Below, in pieces: positions 51,762-62,894 of a stretch of 64,000 nt of DNA. Both the position numbers and the translations under genes were made by a program. Below the pieces are notes generated by a model. That model saw nothing but the letters and a program-made list of their open reading frames with translations, was not told where the DNA came from and made no database searches. The first letter of the stretch is position 1, and each line of letters begins with the position of its first letter. Source of the DNA: Triops longicaudatus. Its lineage: Eukaryota; Arthropoda; Branchiopoda; Notostraca; Triopsidae. The stretch spans positions 395,772-459,771 of the forward strand of contig JAGQDJ010000040.1 in NCBI GenBank assembly GCA_022885665.1. Direction: 5' to 3'.

Positions 51762-52318
51762 CGAAATATCCCAATCTGAACGACGTCTTTCGTATCAAGC
51801 TGCCAGGAAACACGGCTTAATTATGGGCCATTCCAACGTGTTGCAACGATGATTGTGCTTAGGAACTGAAATAAATAACGTGGGTCAGAATCCATTGGTT
51901 TAAATAATTATCAATAAATTCAAAAAATTTACGGCATTCGTGTCCAATGAAATTCTGTGTAATTTGTATCTGAAAAATCTATCAGCAAGATTCGGCCACT
52001 TGCTTGACCAATTGCCACTAGACATTCAGGATTTGGAACTGGATACCAACCAACCATTGGGTATAGTACCAATAAGTTTAGCTGTCGTTTTGGGCAATTC
52101 GAATCCTAGAACGAAAAATGAATATGAACCACACATAATTCGGAAAGGAAAGGATGTAAGTATCCGAATGGATATACGCACCTACTTGGCGCTTTGTTGT
52201 TGTGAACCGTATTACTAGAGAGCTCTTCGATCTGGTAGAAATCGAACTCTGCGCCCCGTGTCACAAACTTGTCTTTCGACGAGGGGGACCACAACACCTC
52301 TACTTTAGAAACTACCAT
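51762..52318 (-). pseudogene. MIOS-like (GATOR2 subunit) 5' gene remnant
   Basis: Three minus-strand exon-like blocks match the start of the WD-repeat protein MIOS. Block 1 (52318-52182) opens with ATG and encodes KVEVLWSPSSKDKF, the usual N-terminal blade, with a GTGCGT donor. Block 2 (52105-51933) encodes NPECLVAIGQASGRILLIDF, the characteristic first WD repeat. Block 3 (from 51865, after a good acceptor) encodes PKHNHRCNTLEW and then, past a stop codon, RRRSDWDIS. The frames of blocks 1, 2 and 3 do not join through the introns (76 and 67 nt), and block 3 has an in-frame TGA. The remaining WD repeats, the alpha-solenoid and the C-terminal zinc domain are absent before the serpin remnant. 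In animals MIOS works in the GATOR2 complex that activates TORC1 in response to amino acids. This copy appears truncated and decayed; an intact copy is expected elsewhere. Confidence 0.7.
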
Positions 52319-53160
52319 GGCTTAAAATTGAGGGCTAACAATCGAACGGATTGTATTATTTTAACGGACCAAAACATTGGGTAGCCACCAAGCGGCCCAA
52401 AAGGCTAAATTGGCGCCACGCTCAAATCTGTTGTTATGTCACATTAGAAAAAGTAAACGTAATTTTTGCAGCGCTGTACACGGCTTGGGTTGGTCTAATT
52501 TGCCTTATGTTAATATTTTACAGTTCTTTTGTGTACTACGCTGTGTCTCTAAGCAATAGTGCAAATTACTGTAATGGCAGCGGACAAAGAAAGCTGCCAG
52601 ACCAAGCCAAAGCACGTTTCATTGCTAACTTCAAGCTGAAATCGAACGTTTTCACCTCCGCTTTGCAAGCGTATCGCTTATTGACTGTTACGTTGTCGAA
52701 TATCTCGCCGACGTTAGAAGTGAGGCTGATTTTTCGTTTAACCTTTAAGGGCTAAAAAGTCTTCTGTTTATTAGAGTGGACTGGGTTTATTGTAATAAAT
52801 GTTACCTGCTGCCGAAAATGAACCGAAAGTCGTTTCCTTATAACTGATTGTGCTCGTCATTATCGTGAAGCGTGTCTATTTAAGAGTAAGCACGTGGACA
52901 GTTTAACTCTCTTACAAGTTTTTCCCCTCCGTTCACATTGGTTTCTGCTTTTAATGAGATTTGTTATTTCTTTTACATAGGCGGAGAGAAAACCATTTGC
53001 CATGTATGCTCCACACACTGTCGTACAAATCTGTTAGCCAACAACGTAAATTACTGTCAAAGTGAGGTATTTCCTAAGCTGATTTCTTTTACAACTTCCA
53101 GAAAACCCTCTCGCACGTTTTCGCGATCTGTGAGACTCTTTCAAGCAGAGTCTGAAGGTC

Positions 53161-53190
53161 GTTGACTGTCCTTGTTAGTGGACAGTCAAC
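53161..53190. repeat. perfect inverted repeat, 11-bp arms
   Basis: GTTGACTGTCC (53161-53171) and GGACAGTCAAC (53180-53190) are exact reverse complements separated by 8 nt. Confidence 0.85.
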
Positions 53191-54200
53191 GCTTCGGTCG
53201 TCTGGTCAGCTCTACTGCCGGTTGCAATCCGAATGCTTTTTCTTTTTAATTTCGTATGTAAGGTCTAATTATAATTTTCCGTTATTCCACAGCAGTAATA
53301 AGACTTGAATCCTTGCTAACTTTTCTTGAAATCGTCAGTGGGTTTGTGGATACAGTACGACGAGATGGCTACAGACGGCGCTGACATTTTTAAGAAAAGT
53401 TCTGACACGTGCTTTTGTGCTCAATCGAAGATTTTTTTCTAGTAGTTGTAGTGTTATTCATAACAAATCCAAATATGTCAGAAAACGGCAACTGATTTCA
53501 ACTGGCCATTTCAAGCTTCTAGCGGGAGAAATAGGACAGTGACTTTGCTTATCGCAAAGCCGTTAGGCATTCACTTTACACTGATTCGTTAGTTAGCATT
53601 ATTATTTATGACATAAACTATCTTACACTTCAACAACATCAGGTTAATGGCACATTACTTATTAGTAGACTTATGAAGACCATGTAGAGTGTCAAAATAC
53701 AGCCAGGACAAGAAGTAGAACGTCAGAAATGTTATTAGCATATTAGAGCAAGGAATTGGTACCACCAAATCTAAACACAAATCTGACTTAAAACAATTCC
53801 ATCTTGGCTTACATAATAGTTTCTTACTACTTGTATATTCGACATTTAGAGGTGTGCGCACATAAAACAGAAATGTAACAAAAAGTACAACCATTCAATT
53901 GAAGAAAAAATTGTCACTTCTGCAAAACTTTTTATCGAGCAATTTCGTTAAGAAAACCGCGTATGTGTTCCAGCATTTTAATTCGAAACATTGAGTTGGT
54001 GTTCGATTGAGTTTGCGAAGCGCGAGCAAGGATTGCATATATAATAAACCGACTAACTGGACTGGACAACTTTTTCTGATTATGTGTCGGTGTCGGACTG
54101 ACTTCTTGAAGTCTCAAGCTATTTCTTGCATGACATTCTGCCTCCCCCTCCCCCGCAACAACCAATCTGCCAGTTGAGATTTTAATATTTGTGTTGCTCT

Positions 54201-54229
54201 GTCAGAGGACGCATATGGCGTCCTCTGAC
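54201..54229. repeat. perfect inverted repeat, 12-bp arms
   Basis: GTCAGAGGACGC and GCGTCCTCTGAC are exact reverse complements around a 5-nt loop. The right arm abuts the first of two 15-bp direct repeats, ACTGAGACAATTTAA (54228-54242 and 54273-54287). The arrangement could be the remains of a small DNA transposon, but no target-site duplication was established. Confidence 0.8.
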
Positions 54230-55384
54230 TGAGACAATTTAACAAAACACAAAACTCTACAATCTCCACAAAACTGAGACAATTTAATTCTAAAGACCTT
54301 ATGCCCTGTAATCTAGTAGTGCTATTCAGAAGCTTTTTTGAGTTAGTATTTTTTTCTGACTTTTTTACGCTAAATTCTTTATCAGCTTTCAAAATAAAGT
54401 TGAATATAGTAGAACTCTTTCGTTTTACCTAATGTTTTGCGATTTCGACATAAAAGCCCTTCAGTTAGTAAAAGGTGAAAGAAATGTTGTCAAAAAGCAC
54501 AGACTCATTATTTACGGAAACGGGATCTATCAGACATTATACTTAATGAAATTTTACGCACTGTTCGGCTTTCCCGGAAAGAAAAACTGCTACGCTGATG
54601 CAGTACTTCCTCCTTTGCATTCCAGCTAGGCTGGCCTATGATACACGCTAATGATCTAGCCAGTCTACATTTAATGAAGCATGTCTGGGTTAACATCCTT
54701 AACAAAGCTTTTATGTATAATGCAATTCGTGGAACTGATACAGAAGACTACTTTATTTCTTGTATTAAATATGTCATAGAAATTCAGCGAAGAGCGACTC
54801 ACGACTTTTCTTTCATGAAAGCTGCCTGGGCAGAGCTCGCAAGCATCTACGTATTATCCGAGCTTCAAATTGTCACCTTTAAATGATCTTTAGTACAAGA
54901 TTAACGTTTTACGGAGAGAATGATAGTAAAACAATAATATTTACAATATGTAACAGATTAGCTTACAGACTTAAATCAACTGCAGCTGGTTGTAAAGCGC
55001 AAGGGAAAGAATCAGAATTCCGTAATACGAATAAATTCAAGGCATTGTGAAGTAATTGTTATTTTATTTCAAGGCTGCATTCTAATAATATTCAGTCAAT
55101 TGGTAGCCAAATTTTTCTACTTGATTACTATTATAACCAACAATAGGCGCGAGCCAACGCTGAGTTTTGGGATTAAAAAATATACGCGATGTGCCTTCTC
55201 TAAACAAAAGCAGCAGAACCCTCCAAATCGGAAAGTTTCGAAGTGTTGCACAAATTGTGGACACTGTTGAGATTTAGGTACATATATTACCGAAAGCAAA
55301 TCGCTGTGAAGGTATTATCATTAATAATACTTAAAATTATTCATTTGCTGCATGAAAGAAAAAAGCCGTCTAGGTGCGTTATAA

Positions 55385-55540
55385 GGTAGCCCCCCACTCT
55401 GACATTCTTATTTTATAGTGGGAAGATAGGAGTAGCCTCAAGTATCCAAAAAATTGCGAACGAAAAAACCCTTACGAACCAGCAACTCACCATCCCCCGG
55501 AACCAAAACCCTGGGTAGCCTACGGCCCTGGAACTCGACG
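55385..55540 (+). repeat. copy 2 of a dispersed repeat
   Basis: It carries AAGGTAGCCCCCC, CCTCAAGT, GGAACCAAAACCCTGGGTAG and GGCCCTGG, in the same order as the 47,600-47,765 copy but diverged. Limits are approximate. Confidence 0.45.
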
Positions 55541-57684
55541 ACAGAAACTTCTCACGAAGCAAAAGTTTTCGATAATTACCGAAACAATCCAAAGAGAAAT
55601 AGTTGAAAAGTACATAAATAGGAAAGTTTGGATTTGTACTCTATATAATAATTGCGGACATGCGTACCTAAACAAATATTAGACTCTCCAGTCATTTAAT
55701 AAAATTTAGGCCAGCGCAATTCGCGGGATAAGAGACTTGCAATGGTAAAAAAAATACATACTTAATATGAATTTCAATCGTGCCTTGTGCCAAGAAAGCG
55801 ACCATGATGTATTAGCTATTGGACTGGACAATAACGTAAAAAAAGACAAATCATCCAACGGAAGGGCTAGTCCTTTTGAAGACCCTCCATCGTGTGCGGA
55901 CTGAACGTACAGATTGTCACTAGCGGCCAGACACTCCATCATAAGGCCTGAAACATTAGGACAGCAGATTCTGACAGGGACGTCTCTCAACATTCACTCA
56001 TTCTCATGCTGTTCCTCCACATTCCGTCGAGAATGTGGGCATTAGCACCAACGAACGTCTTACCGCGATAATGTCCTGTTTACTTCAAGATTTCCTTAGC
56101 TTGCCATTCCCATAACAACCCGTCTGCAACTTACATTTGTTATTATGTTAGACGTTGAAATTTTTAATTGTGTTTTCGCGAATTTTATGGTGCATTGCAT
56201 AAAAAAGGCAATTTCCTGTTAAAATCCGGGTTAACACTAGATAAGGTTCTCGAATGTCGATCCAGGGAATAGGTTGCAGGGATTGTCTGTTATCTCTAGT
56301 TTTCTCCAAAGGAAACACAGCTTCACAGCTTTTTCTCGCCTAATGGGAAATTTGACGACTCCACATCACGCATTGTGTGTGTAAACGGTTACTAGAGAAA
56401 GCTGGAGAAGATCAGCGTTCGATATATCGGACTAGTTTGTATAGCAGGTGCACACTTTTCTCATCATTTTCGTTTTTTATTATTTTTTTAGCTGTTCCAA
56501 TTTCCTTTCACAGCTTTTATAACTGCCACAGTAACGATCCGCGCGTAGCCTTGGCAACCATCCCAAGATGGAAGCTGTATTTGTTAGGAGGGCAAAGTGT
56601 GAGGATTGAAGAGAACAGTTCTTCCTCTTCTCGGAGCTGCGAAACAGTCAGTCGTCCTCGTGCCATAGTGACACTCGGTTTCCTTGCGTGTGCACACTAC
56701 AGTATGTTCGCCCATCCCATTCCAACCCTGCCAACAAGTTGCACATTATAACTGTCCTCGACTTTTTCGAGCCCCACATTAGTACAACGTCTCAACGAAA
56801 AGAGCTTTTGCAACAAGTGCTTAGTGACCAATATTTTATCTGCCGAAGCTTAAAACAGGTAAATCCAAAACAGAAGCTTCTCTTACAGTAACGAGACACT
56901 AAGCTTCTTAACCTTATTAAATAATTAGATTTACGTTACAAGTACAACTATCTTTAGCATTCCTTAACGTTCACTAAAAAACAAAGCGCACGTTCAAAAA
57001 TTCAGGAAAGATGTTGGCTCGCGTAACCCGTATCTTTTCATGTTGAACACTCTCTTTCGAACATGTATGCGTAACCGCCAGTGGTAATAGGCTTAGTGCG
57101 AAGTACTGCTTCTATATTAGTTCCAATAGTTGACAATTTATGTGCGGAAACTTAGTGGGGTTAACGGAGGCTGTGATGAGAAGCATCCGGTTCTCGCCTG
57201 CATTGGGTCATTTATCCCTATCAAGCAGTCCACAAGTTCTCATAGTTGGTATATGCCAATCCCGGCTGGCTAGTTGACGGACCGGACGCCCGGACTTGAG
57301 CTTCCAGGAAACACCAGAGTGAAAATGGTCTTTGTCAGAGATGATTTTTTTCCGGAAGATTAGCGGCGTCTAAAGCCTTCAATTTGTTTCGACTGAGCTT
57401 GCAAGTGCCCGAGAAGGGGGACAATAGAGTTTAACTCTTACACAGTTTCGCTTTTACAATCCAAGACAAACTTTCAATCAATAAAAACCCTAGGCCCCCC
57501 TTCGTCGCGTGCGCAAACGCAATTTCCCGTTTACGACAATGATACCCCTACACTAGCCTCCTTCAACCCCCTACACGGCCACTGTTATTTCTGCAAAATA
57601 AATTCCGCCGTCCTTGTGAAAACTCCGCTGTAGTCGTCGTAAGAAAAGATCATATTTATTTCTCGTTATCTGTTAATAGGTATC

Positions 57685-60600
57685 ATGTCAAGTCCTCAAC
57701 ACGAGGCCCCTGAGGGGACACCTATTATGTTGAATAATTTGGGTACCAGTCCGGCCTCCGAAGGTGACGATCCCAAAGCCACTACACCCGTATCACAGAA
57801 AAATGGACAGTTGGCTAGTACCAACGATACTATCCCGGTGAACTCGCAAGAGAAAGCGGAGACCAGTGATTTACCTGCCAGAGGAACATGGTCAAAAAAG
57901 TTTGACTTCATTATTTCCGTTGTTGGTTATGCCATTGGATTGGGAAATGTGTGGCGTTTCCCTTACCTTTGTTACAAGAATGGTGGTGGTAAGCATCCGC
58001 TCCTGCTATTTTGTTTTAATTTTACCTCCTGTCACGTAAACATTTTCAAAGCGCGTGCGGAATATGTGTGGAAGAATCGCAAACATCACCTCAAAGCTAT
58101 ATAACAAATAATGCCCTAAGCAGGATGTTGTTCGTGCGGAAGGAGATAATCTGTTTTCCTTCTCTCCGAGTACAGCCTTGTATGCACGGCAAATTTACAT
58201 ATTGAAAAGTTCTTTATTGACTCGAGCAAAAGATATGAAATTATTAATTCGATAACGCACTGTTCATTCCGTGTTCATGTTCAGTGCTGTCCAATAAGTG
58301 ACATTTAGTGTCTAAGACATTCGTGCCTATGAAGGAATGTTCAGCAATATCTACGAAATCACTGCAAATCCTTTTTCTTTTTAGGAGCATTTTTGGTCCC
58401 TTATATCATCACGGCTATTTTCGCTGGTATTCCCATGTTTCTGCTTGAAGTATCATTAGGTCAGTATTTGGGTATCGGCGGCCTCGGTGTGTGGAAAATC
58501 ACACCTATCTTCAAAGGTTAGTATTCTTGTCGTGTAACAAATCATTATCGAACGCAATCATCCCCTCAGTGCACGCGTAAAGATTTTCCTTCGAGCTCTT
58601 AAAGGCGAGATAGTAACAAGAGGCTTTTGTTCTTCGTTTAGGTGTTGGCTACGCAGCTGTGGTGTCAGCCGCTTGGTTGAACATCGAATATATCGTTGTA
58701 CTTGCTTGGGCTCTATTTTATCTCATCATGTCCTTTGCATCAGGCAAGCGGTTTTTAAGAGAATTTTTCTTCCTCTTGGTTCTCTTATTCAATTAAAATT
58801 TAATGACATTCTTGCCTCACAGACGTCCCATGGAGAACTTGCGACAATTGGTGGAATCAAAAATCCTGCGTAAATCCCTACGAAAGGAAAGGCTTAGATT
58901 GCTGGAGCGAAGCTGATAGTACCAGTGCCACGAGCAAGAATGTTACACTTTGCAATGTGAATGGTCTAACGAATTACCCTTATGACAAACTTACTGATCC
59001 TGTTCGGGAGTTTTGGGAGTATGCATTGCAAAAAGCTGTTGTCTAGAGTGTAAAATGGGTTGTTTTTCCACAGACGACGAGTACTGAAAGTTTCCTCTGG
59101 CATTGATGACATTGGTGGTTTGCGATGGGAGTTAGCGGGGACTTTAGGCGCCATGTGGATCATTTGCTATTTTTGCATTTGGAAAGGAGTTCGGTGGACC
59201 GGAAAAGTAAGCCGAACTCATAAAACAATATTTTCCCACCAACGTTTACTCAACACTCTTTGACAGGTGGCATATTTCACCGCGCTTTTCCCTTATTTGC
59301 TGCTGAGCATCATTCTGATCCGTGGTGTAACTCTAGACGGCGCCGCTGAAGGTCTAGCTTACTACTTAACTCCGGACCTGAGCCGACTAAACGATCCTCA
59401 AGTATGATCCAAACTTAATCGGGTTGCATTTTTACTAACCTTAAAGAACTAACAGGTGTGGATTGATGCAGTTACCCAAATCTTTTTCTCATATGGTTTG
59501 GCTGTAGGCTCTTTAATTGCTCTGGGCAGCTACAACAAATACAACAACAACGTTTACAGGTAGCGATAGAAATAACGTCTTATAGAGATCTAGATATGCC
59601 GTTATGCTTTATAGAGACGCGTTTGCGGTTTGTGCCGTTAACTCAAGTACCAGCTTCATGGCGGGCTTCGCTGTATTTTCTGTTATCGGTTTCATGGCGA
59701 AGCAGCAAGACCTTCCCGTTTCCAAAGTTGCGGAGTCAGGTTCGAGATGATCGCAAAGCCCAGTTGTGATGTTCTTCAACTCTGTTTATCTTTATAGGCC
59801 CTGGATTGCTTTTCCTCGCCTATCCGTCTGCGATTTTGCAACTACCCTTGGCCCCATTATGGTCTTGTTTGTTTTTCTTCATGATTCTCCTTCTTGGTTT
59901 GGATTCTCAAGTAACTGATATAACCAACGCCACACCATGTTCGGCATTTTAGAGTTCTCTTAAATTCGCAGTTTTGTACGTTGGAAGGCTTCGTCACAGC
60001 CATAGTCGACGAATGGCCGAAACAACTGCGACCTCGCAGAGAAATATTTATTGCTGTCGTCTGCTTCATTTCCTATCTTATCGGATTGGGATGCGTCACA
60101 GAAGTAATTTACAATAACAGTCTGCTGTTTTGTTTCCATTTTATTAAGTGGTTTTACCATTATTTTGGACCCTTAATTTCAGTCATTTTAATTTGCAGGA
60201 ATTACACTTACTTTAACTAAGCTTCACTAAAATTAGAAGCCGTTTAAAGCTCGTCCGCAGTGACCAGTTTTACATATATGAAACGTAAATAACGACATAT
60301 TTTGAGTTAATTAATTTATGTAAGAAACTATAATGTTTAAAAATTTATTTTTCCTTCGATGACCAATGTACGCTTTCACTTAGTACTTCTGTCAAATATT
60401 CCCTGTAGCTCCATTAATAATTACATTACATCGACATTTTCACATTACGTTGCTGTTAGTTCACTAGTAGAACGCCGATGATTCTATATTTGTGAACGTG
60501 CAAAATTTTATATATTTAATTTTATTTATTGTTTACGTAAGTTGTAGACTTGTTTAGTTGTTTTTCTCAGCATAAAGCTTTTAATGTAGGCTAGGAAAGG

Positions 60601-61395
60601 ATTTCGTTTTTACTTCTGTATTTTACGTTACTCTTCATTTCCCAGTTTAATAAAATCATGTAAATATTATGCGAAATTATTATTCGTGTAATTATTTGTG
60701 AAACAAGTGCTGTAGTATTTCCGTTTTACAAGATCACTGAGAAACTAACAAGGGCATTTTGCAAAACTAGGGTGGAATTTATCTGCTTCAGCTTTACGAG
60801 AACTACGCTTGCAGTGGTCTTTGTCTACTTTCCCTTATCTTCTTCGAATGCGTTGCCATTTCGTGGGGTTACGGTGTGAACCGTTTCTTCGAAGGCATGA
60901 AAGACATGATTGGTTATTATCCTAGTCGTTGGTTCAAGTTTTGCTGGTGCATTTCCACCCCTGCTATCACTGCCGTAAGTCGAAATGAGTATTTAAAAAA
61001 GGTGGCTTATTTTTTTATTACCCCATCATTCTAGGGAGTATTTCTCTTCTACGTCATTAAATTTACTCCCATCAAATACATGGATTACGAGTACCCGTGG
61101 TGGAGTCATGCGATCATCGGTGTTTTCATGGCCTTCTCATCTATCTTGTGCGCCCCAGTTTATATGGTGTACAAGTTTGTACAACAGAAAGGAACATTCC
61201 GAGAAGTAAAAGTCTATACTACTTTTAAGCTTAGTATGGCGAAACATGTTTTGGCGTATTTTTCCTCCTTAGAAACTGCGAGGAATCGTCAAGGAAATTC
61301 GACCAGAGATGTCCATAGAAGAAATTCGAAGACAGCATCCCACCTATGACCCCAGTCGTTATCAACCCGCCTCAGTAACAGCGGATGCTGTGTAA
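57685..61395 (+). CDS. SLC6 Na+/Cl- dependent transporter, GABA/taurine transporter-like
   Basis: Thirteen exons: 57685-57988, 58385-58516, 58642-58743, 58823-59018, 59074-59206, 59267-59401, 59456-59559, 59615-59739, 59798-59910, 59972-60103, 60771-60974, 61035-61205 and 61273-61395. They give 657 aa, normal for SLC6. The N-terminal 70 residues are hydrophilic. TM1 has the signature GYAIGLGNVWRFPY (81-94). Extracellular loop 2 has the conserved pair C186/C195 and a glycosylation site NVT. TM6 has FFSYGLAVGS. TM7 has NSSTSF, which carries the chloride-site serine. TM8 has LGLDSQ, with D446 expected at the Na2 site. The TM9-TM11 region (CVTEGGIYLLQLYENYACSG, then WGYG and EDMIGY-like KDMIGY) fits the GABA/taurine/betaine/creatine branch better than the monoamine branch. 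The protein should import its substrate across the plasma membrane with Na+ and Cl-. The exact substrate is not determined. Intron 3 (58744-58822) is GC-AG. The last residues, ADAV, could be a class III PDZ ligand. Confidence 0.95.
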
Positions 61396-62389
61396 TCTCA
61401 AGACAAACATTAGCCCAAAAAGGGGACTAATTTGGACTGGGTGCAAATGTCCCGTGCTTAGTGTGTCCTGTCCCTTTTATATAGTTTTCACAAAGTCCAG
61501 TTTATTATTCGTTAATTCTTTCTTTTTATAAACTATGGTAAGTCTCTGGCCAATTCCCAGTGGAGTTTTAAGTCAAACGAACGGTGCGAACATTCAATGT
61601 GCATGTGAATTTTTACTATATTTCTTGACATTTTGAAATACTCACTTTTACACCATTTCTAGTATGTATACCTCGTACAAGACTTTCGATGTGTTTTTTC
61701 GGAACAGCGCAGTCAGGTTTCACACATTCAAACTTTTTAAGAAGTTCGTTTTTTGTGGTGTAAGATACAACTTTGTCTTCCAACGTGGGGCCTATGACCA
61801 TGTTCAAAAAGCGCACACGTCTCCGCGACATGCGTCCCTTTTTACTCCCAGCTTTTGATATGTCTTCTTGTGTACAATGTTTTTGGAATGCTGTAGAAAA
61901 AAAAGCTTTGATTAGTGCGTTGCTCCTTTTTAACTACAAATACTGTAGACCTATCCGCTTGGCAGTGCATTCGTCCTAAATTAAAATAAAACTGTCTCTG
62001 AACATAACAGATTTGATTTTTTTTCAGAATTCATTACAAAAAAAAAGTTTAGACAAAACGGACACTTCCGTTACCGCGGACACGATTGTCGCTAAAGGAT
62101 ATGCTAACGCACACGGTGTACCAAAATAACCTTTGAACCACTTTATCACCCGCTGTGAGTTAGAACTAAGCCAGACAAGCAATACGCCAAAGTCCAGCCT
62201 ACTGTCGCATGCGCAAATGTAGAGCGTTAATGCCATACAACACACAAGTCACCACCACCCGGCACCCTACGATACGTCGACGCTAAGCTTCTCCGAACTA
62301 AACGAAGCGTCTTTGGTGTTTTGCTGTAGGACTTGCTATTCTAACATTAAATCGCAAGTTTTACTGCCTTCCTTAGCAAAAGTTGGACC
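61396..62389. other. spacer between SLC6 and HSD17B12-like genes
   Basis: It should contain the SLC6 3' UTR, with a late AATAAA at 61985-61990, and the promoter of the downstream reductase. It also contains a minus-strand coding-like exon, listed separately. No TATA box is obvious near the reductase start. Confidence 0.5.
61616..61890 (-). CDS. coding-like orphan terminal exon, unknown protein
   Basis: On the minus strand a strong pyrimidine tract and acceptor (TTTTCTACAG) precede an open frame of about 90 codons ending in TAA at 61616-61618. An internal ATG at 61831 begins MSRRRVRFLNMVIGPTLEDK, and the frame continues with KKFECVKPDCAVPKKHIES. The composition is rich in Lys, Arg and Glu with few low-complexity runs, which is more protein-like than its neighbours. 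I do not recognise a family. No matching upstream exon was found before the plus-strand reductase. It lies antisense to the presumed SLC6 3' UTR. It could be a real small gene, a remnant or chance. Confidence 0.3.
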
Positions 62390-62894
62390 ATGGGTTGCAA
62401 TTGTTTGGAACTAGCCGGTGTGGGTGTTCTAGTTTTAATTGCTGCTAAAGCCATCTCTGGTTTGTGGAGTTTTCTTTATACGACATATCTAGGGGCTTTC
62501 TTGGGACACAACGTCGACATTCGAAAATATGGCAAATGGGCAAGTAAGTTCTCTTAAAATTTTCATACGTTTTAATTCAGATTTATCTTCAATACACAAC
62601 GGAAGTTAGTCAGACAGAATCGATAGCTGATCTACGTACGCATGCGCAGAAACATCCCTAATTTACCGTATTTTTTTCGAGTTTAGTTGTCACAGGCTGT
62701 ACAGATGGCATTGGAAAAGCCTACGCAAATAAAGTAAGACTAATCTGATCATTCATTCAAGTACACCGATGAGCTAAAATAAATGGGACATTTAATGACT
62801 ATTTTTTTTTTTTTGCAGTTTGCATCCCTTGGCTTAAACCTTGTCCTCATAAGCCGAACTAAGAGCAAACTGGAAGAGCTTGCCAAGGAGTTGG
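62390..62894 (+). CDS. very-long-chain 3-oxoacyl-CoA reductase, HSD17B12/let-767 type (partial, 3' end beyond window)
   Basis: Three exons are visible: 62390-62543, 62687-62733 and 62819-62894, giving 92 residues. The start (GGACCATGG) has good context. An N-terminal hydrophobic segment (GVGVLVLIAAKAISGLWSF) should anchor the protein in the endoplasmic reticulum membrane. The Rossmann nucleotide-binding motif of short-chain dehydrogenases follows as VTGCTDGIGKAYA (TGxxxGIG). Then comes LVLISRTKSKLEELAKEL, where the Arg after the second beta strand favours NADPH. In this family the enzyme carries out the first reduction of very-long-chain fatty acid elongation, and some members act on steroids. 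The catalytic Ser-Tyr-Lys lies in exons beyond position 64,000. The gene follows the SLC6 gene in the same direction, 1 kb downstream. Confidence 0.9.

Larger units (their letters stand above)
52319..57684. other. intergenic region with inverted repeats and possible gene debris
   Basis: No complete gene is seen. The region holds two short perfect hairpins (53161-53190 and 54201-54229), a pair of 15-bp direct repeats (54228-54242 and 54273-54287) and a second copy of a dispersed repeat (55,385-55,540). Two minus-strand coding-like patches (55,082-55,264 and 55,706-55,993) match no family I recognise. The last kilobase should contain the SLC6 promoter. An acceptor-like AG five bases before the SLC6 start codon hints at a spliced 5' UTR. 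Confidence 0.5.

Noticed and set aside
52351..52755. 134-codon plus-strand frame with a hydrophobic stretch
   Set aside because: There is one possible membrane segment but no family match, and it lies directly upstream of the MIOS-like start on the other strand.
54638..54886. Plus-strand frame containing FMKAAWAELASIY, faintly like a nuclear-receptor ligand-binding helix
   Set aside because: The DQ that normally precedes this helix and all flanking helices are absent, so the likeness is too short to trust.
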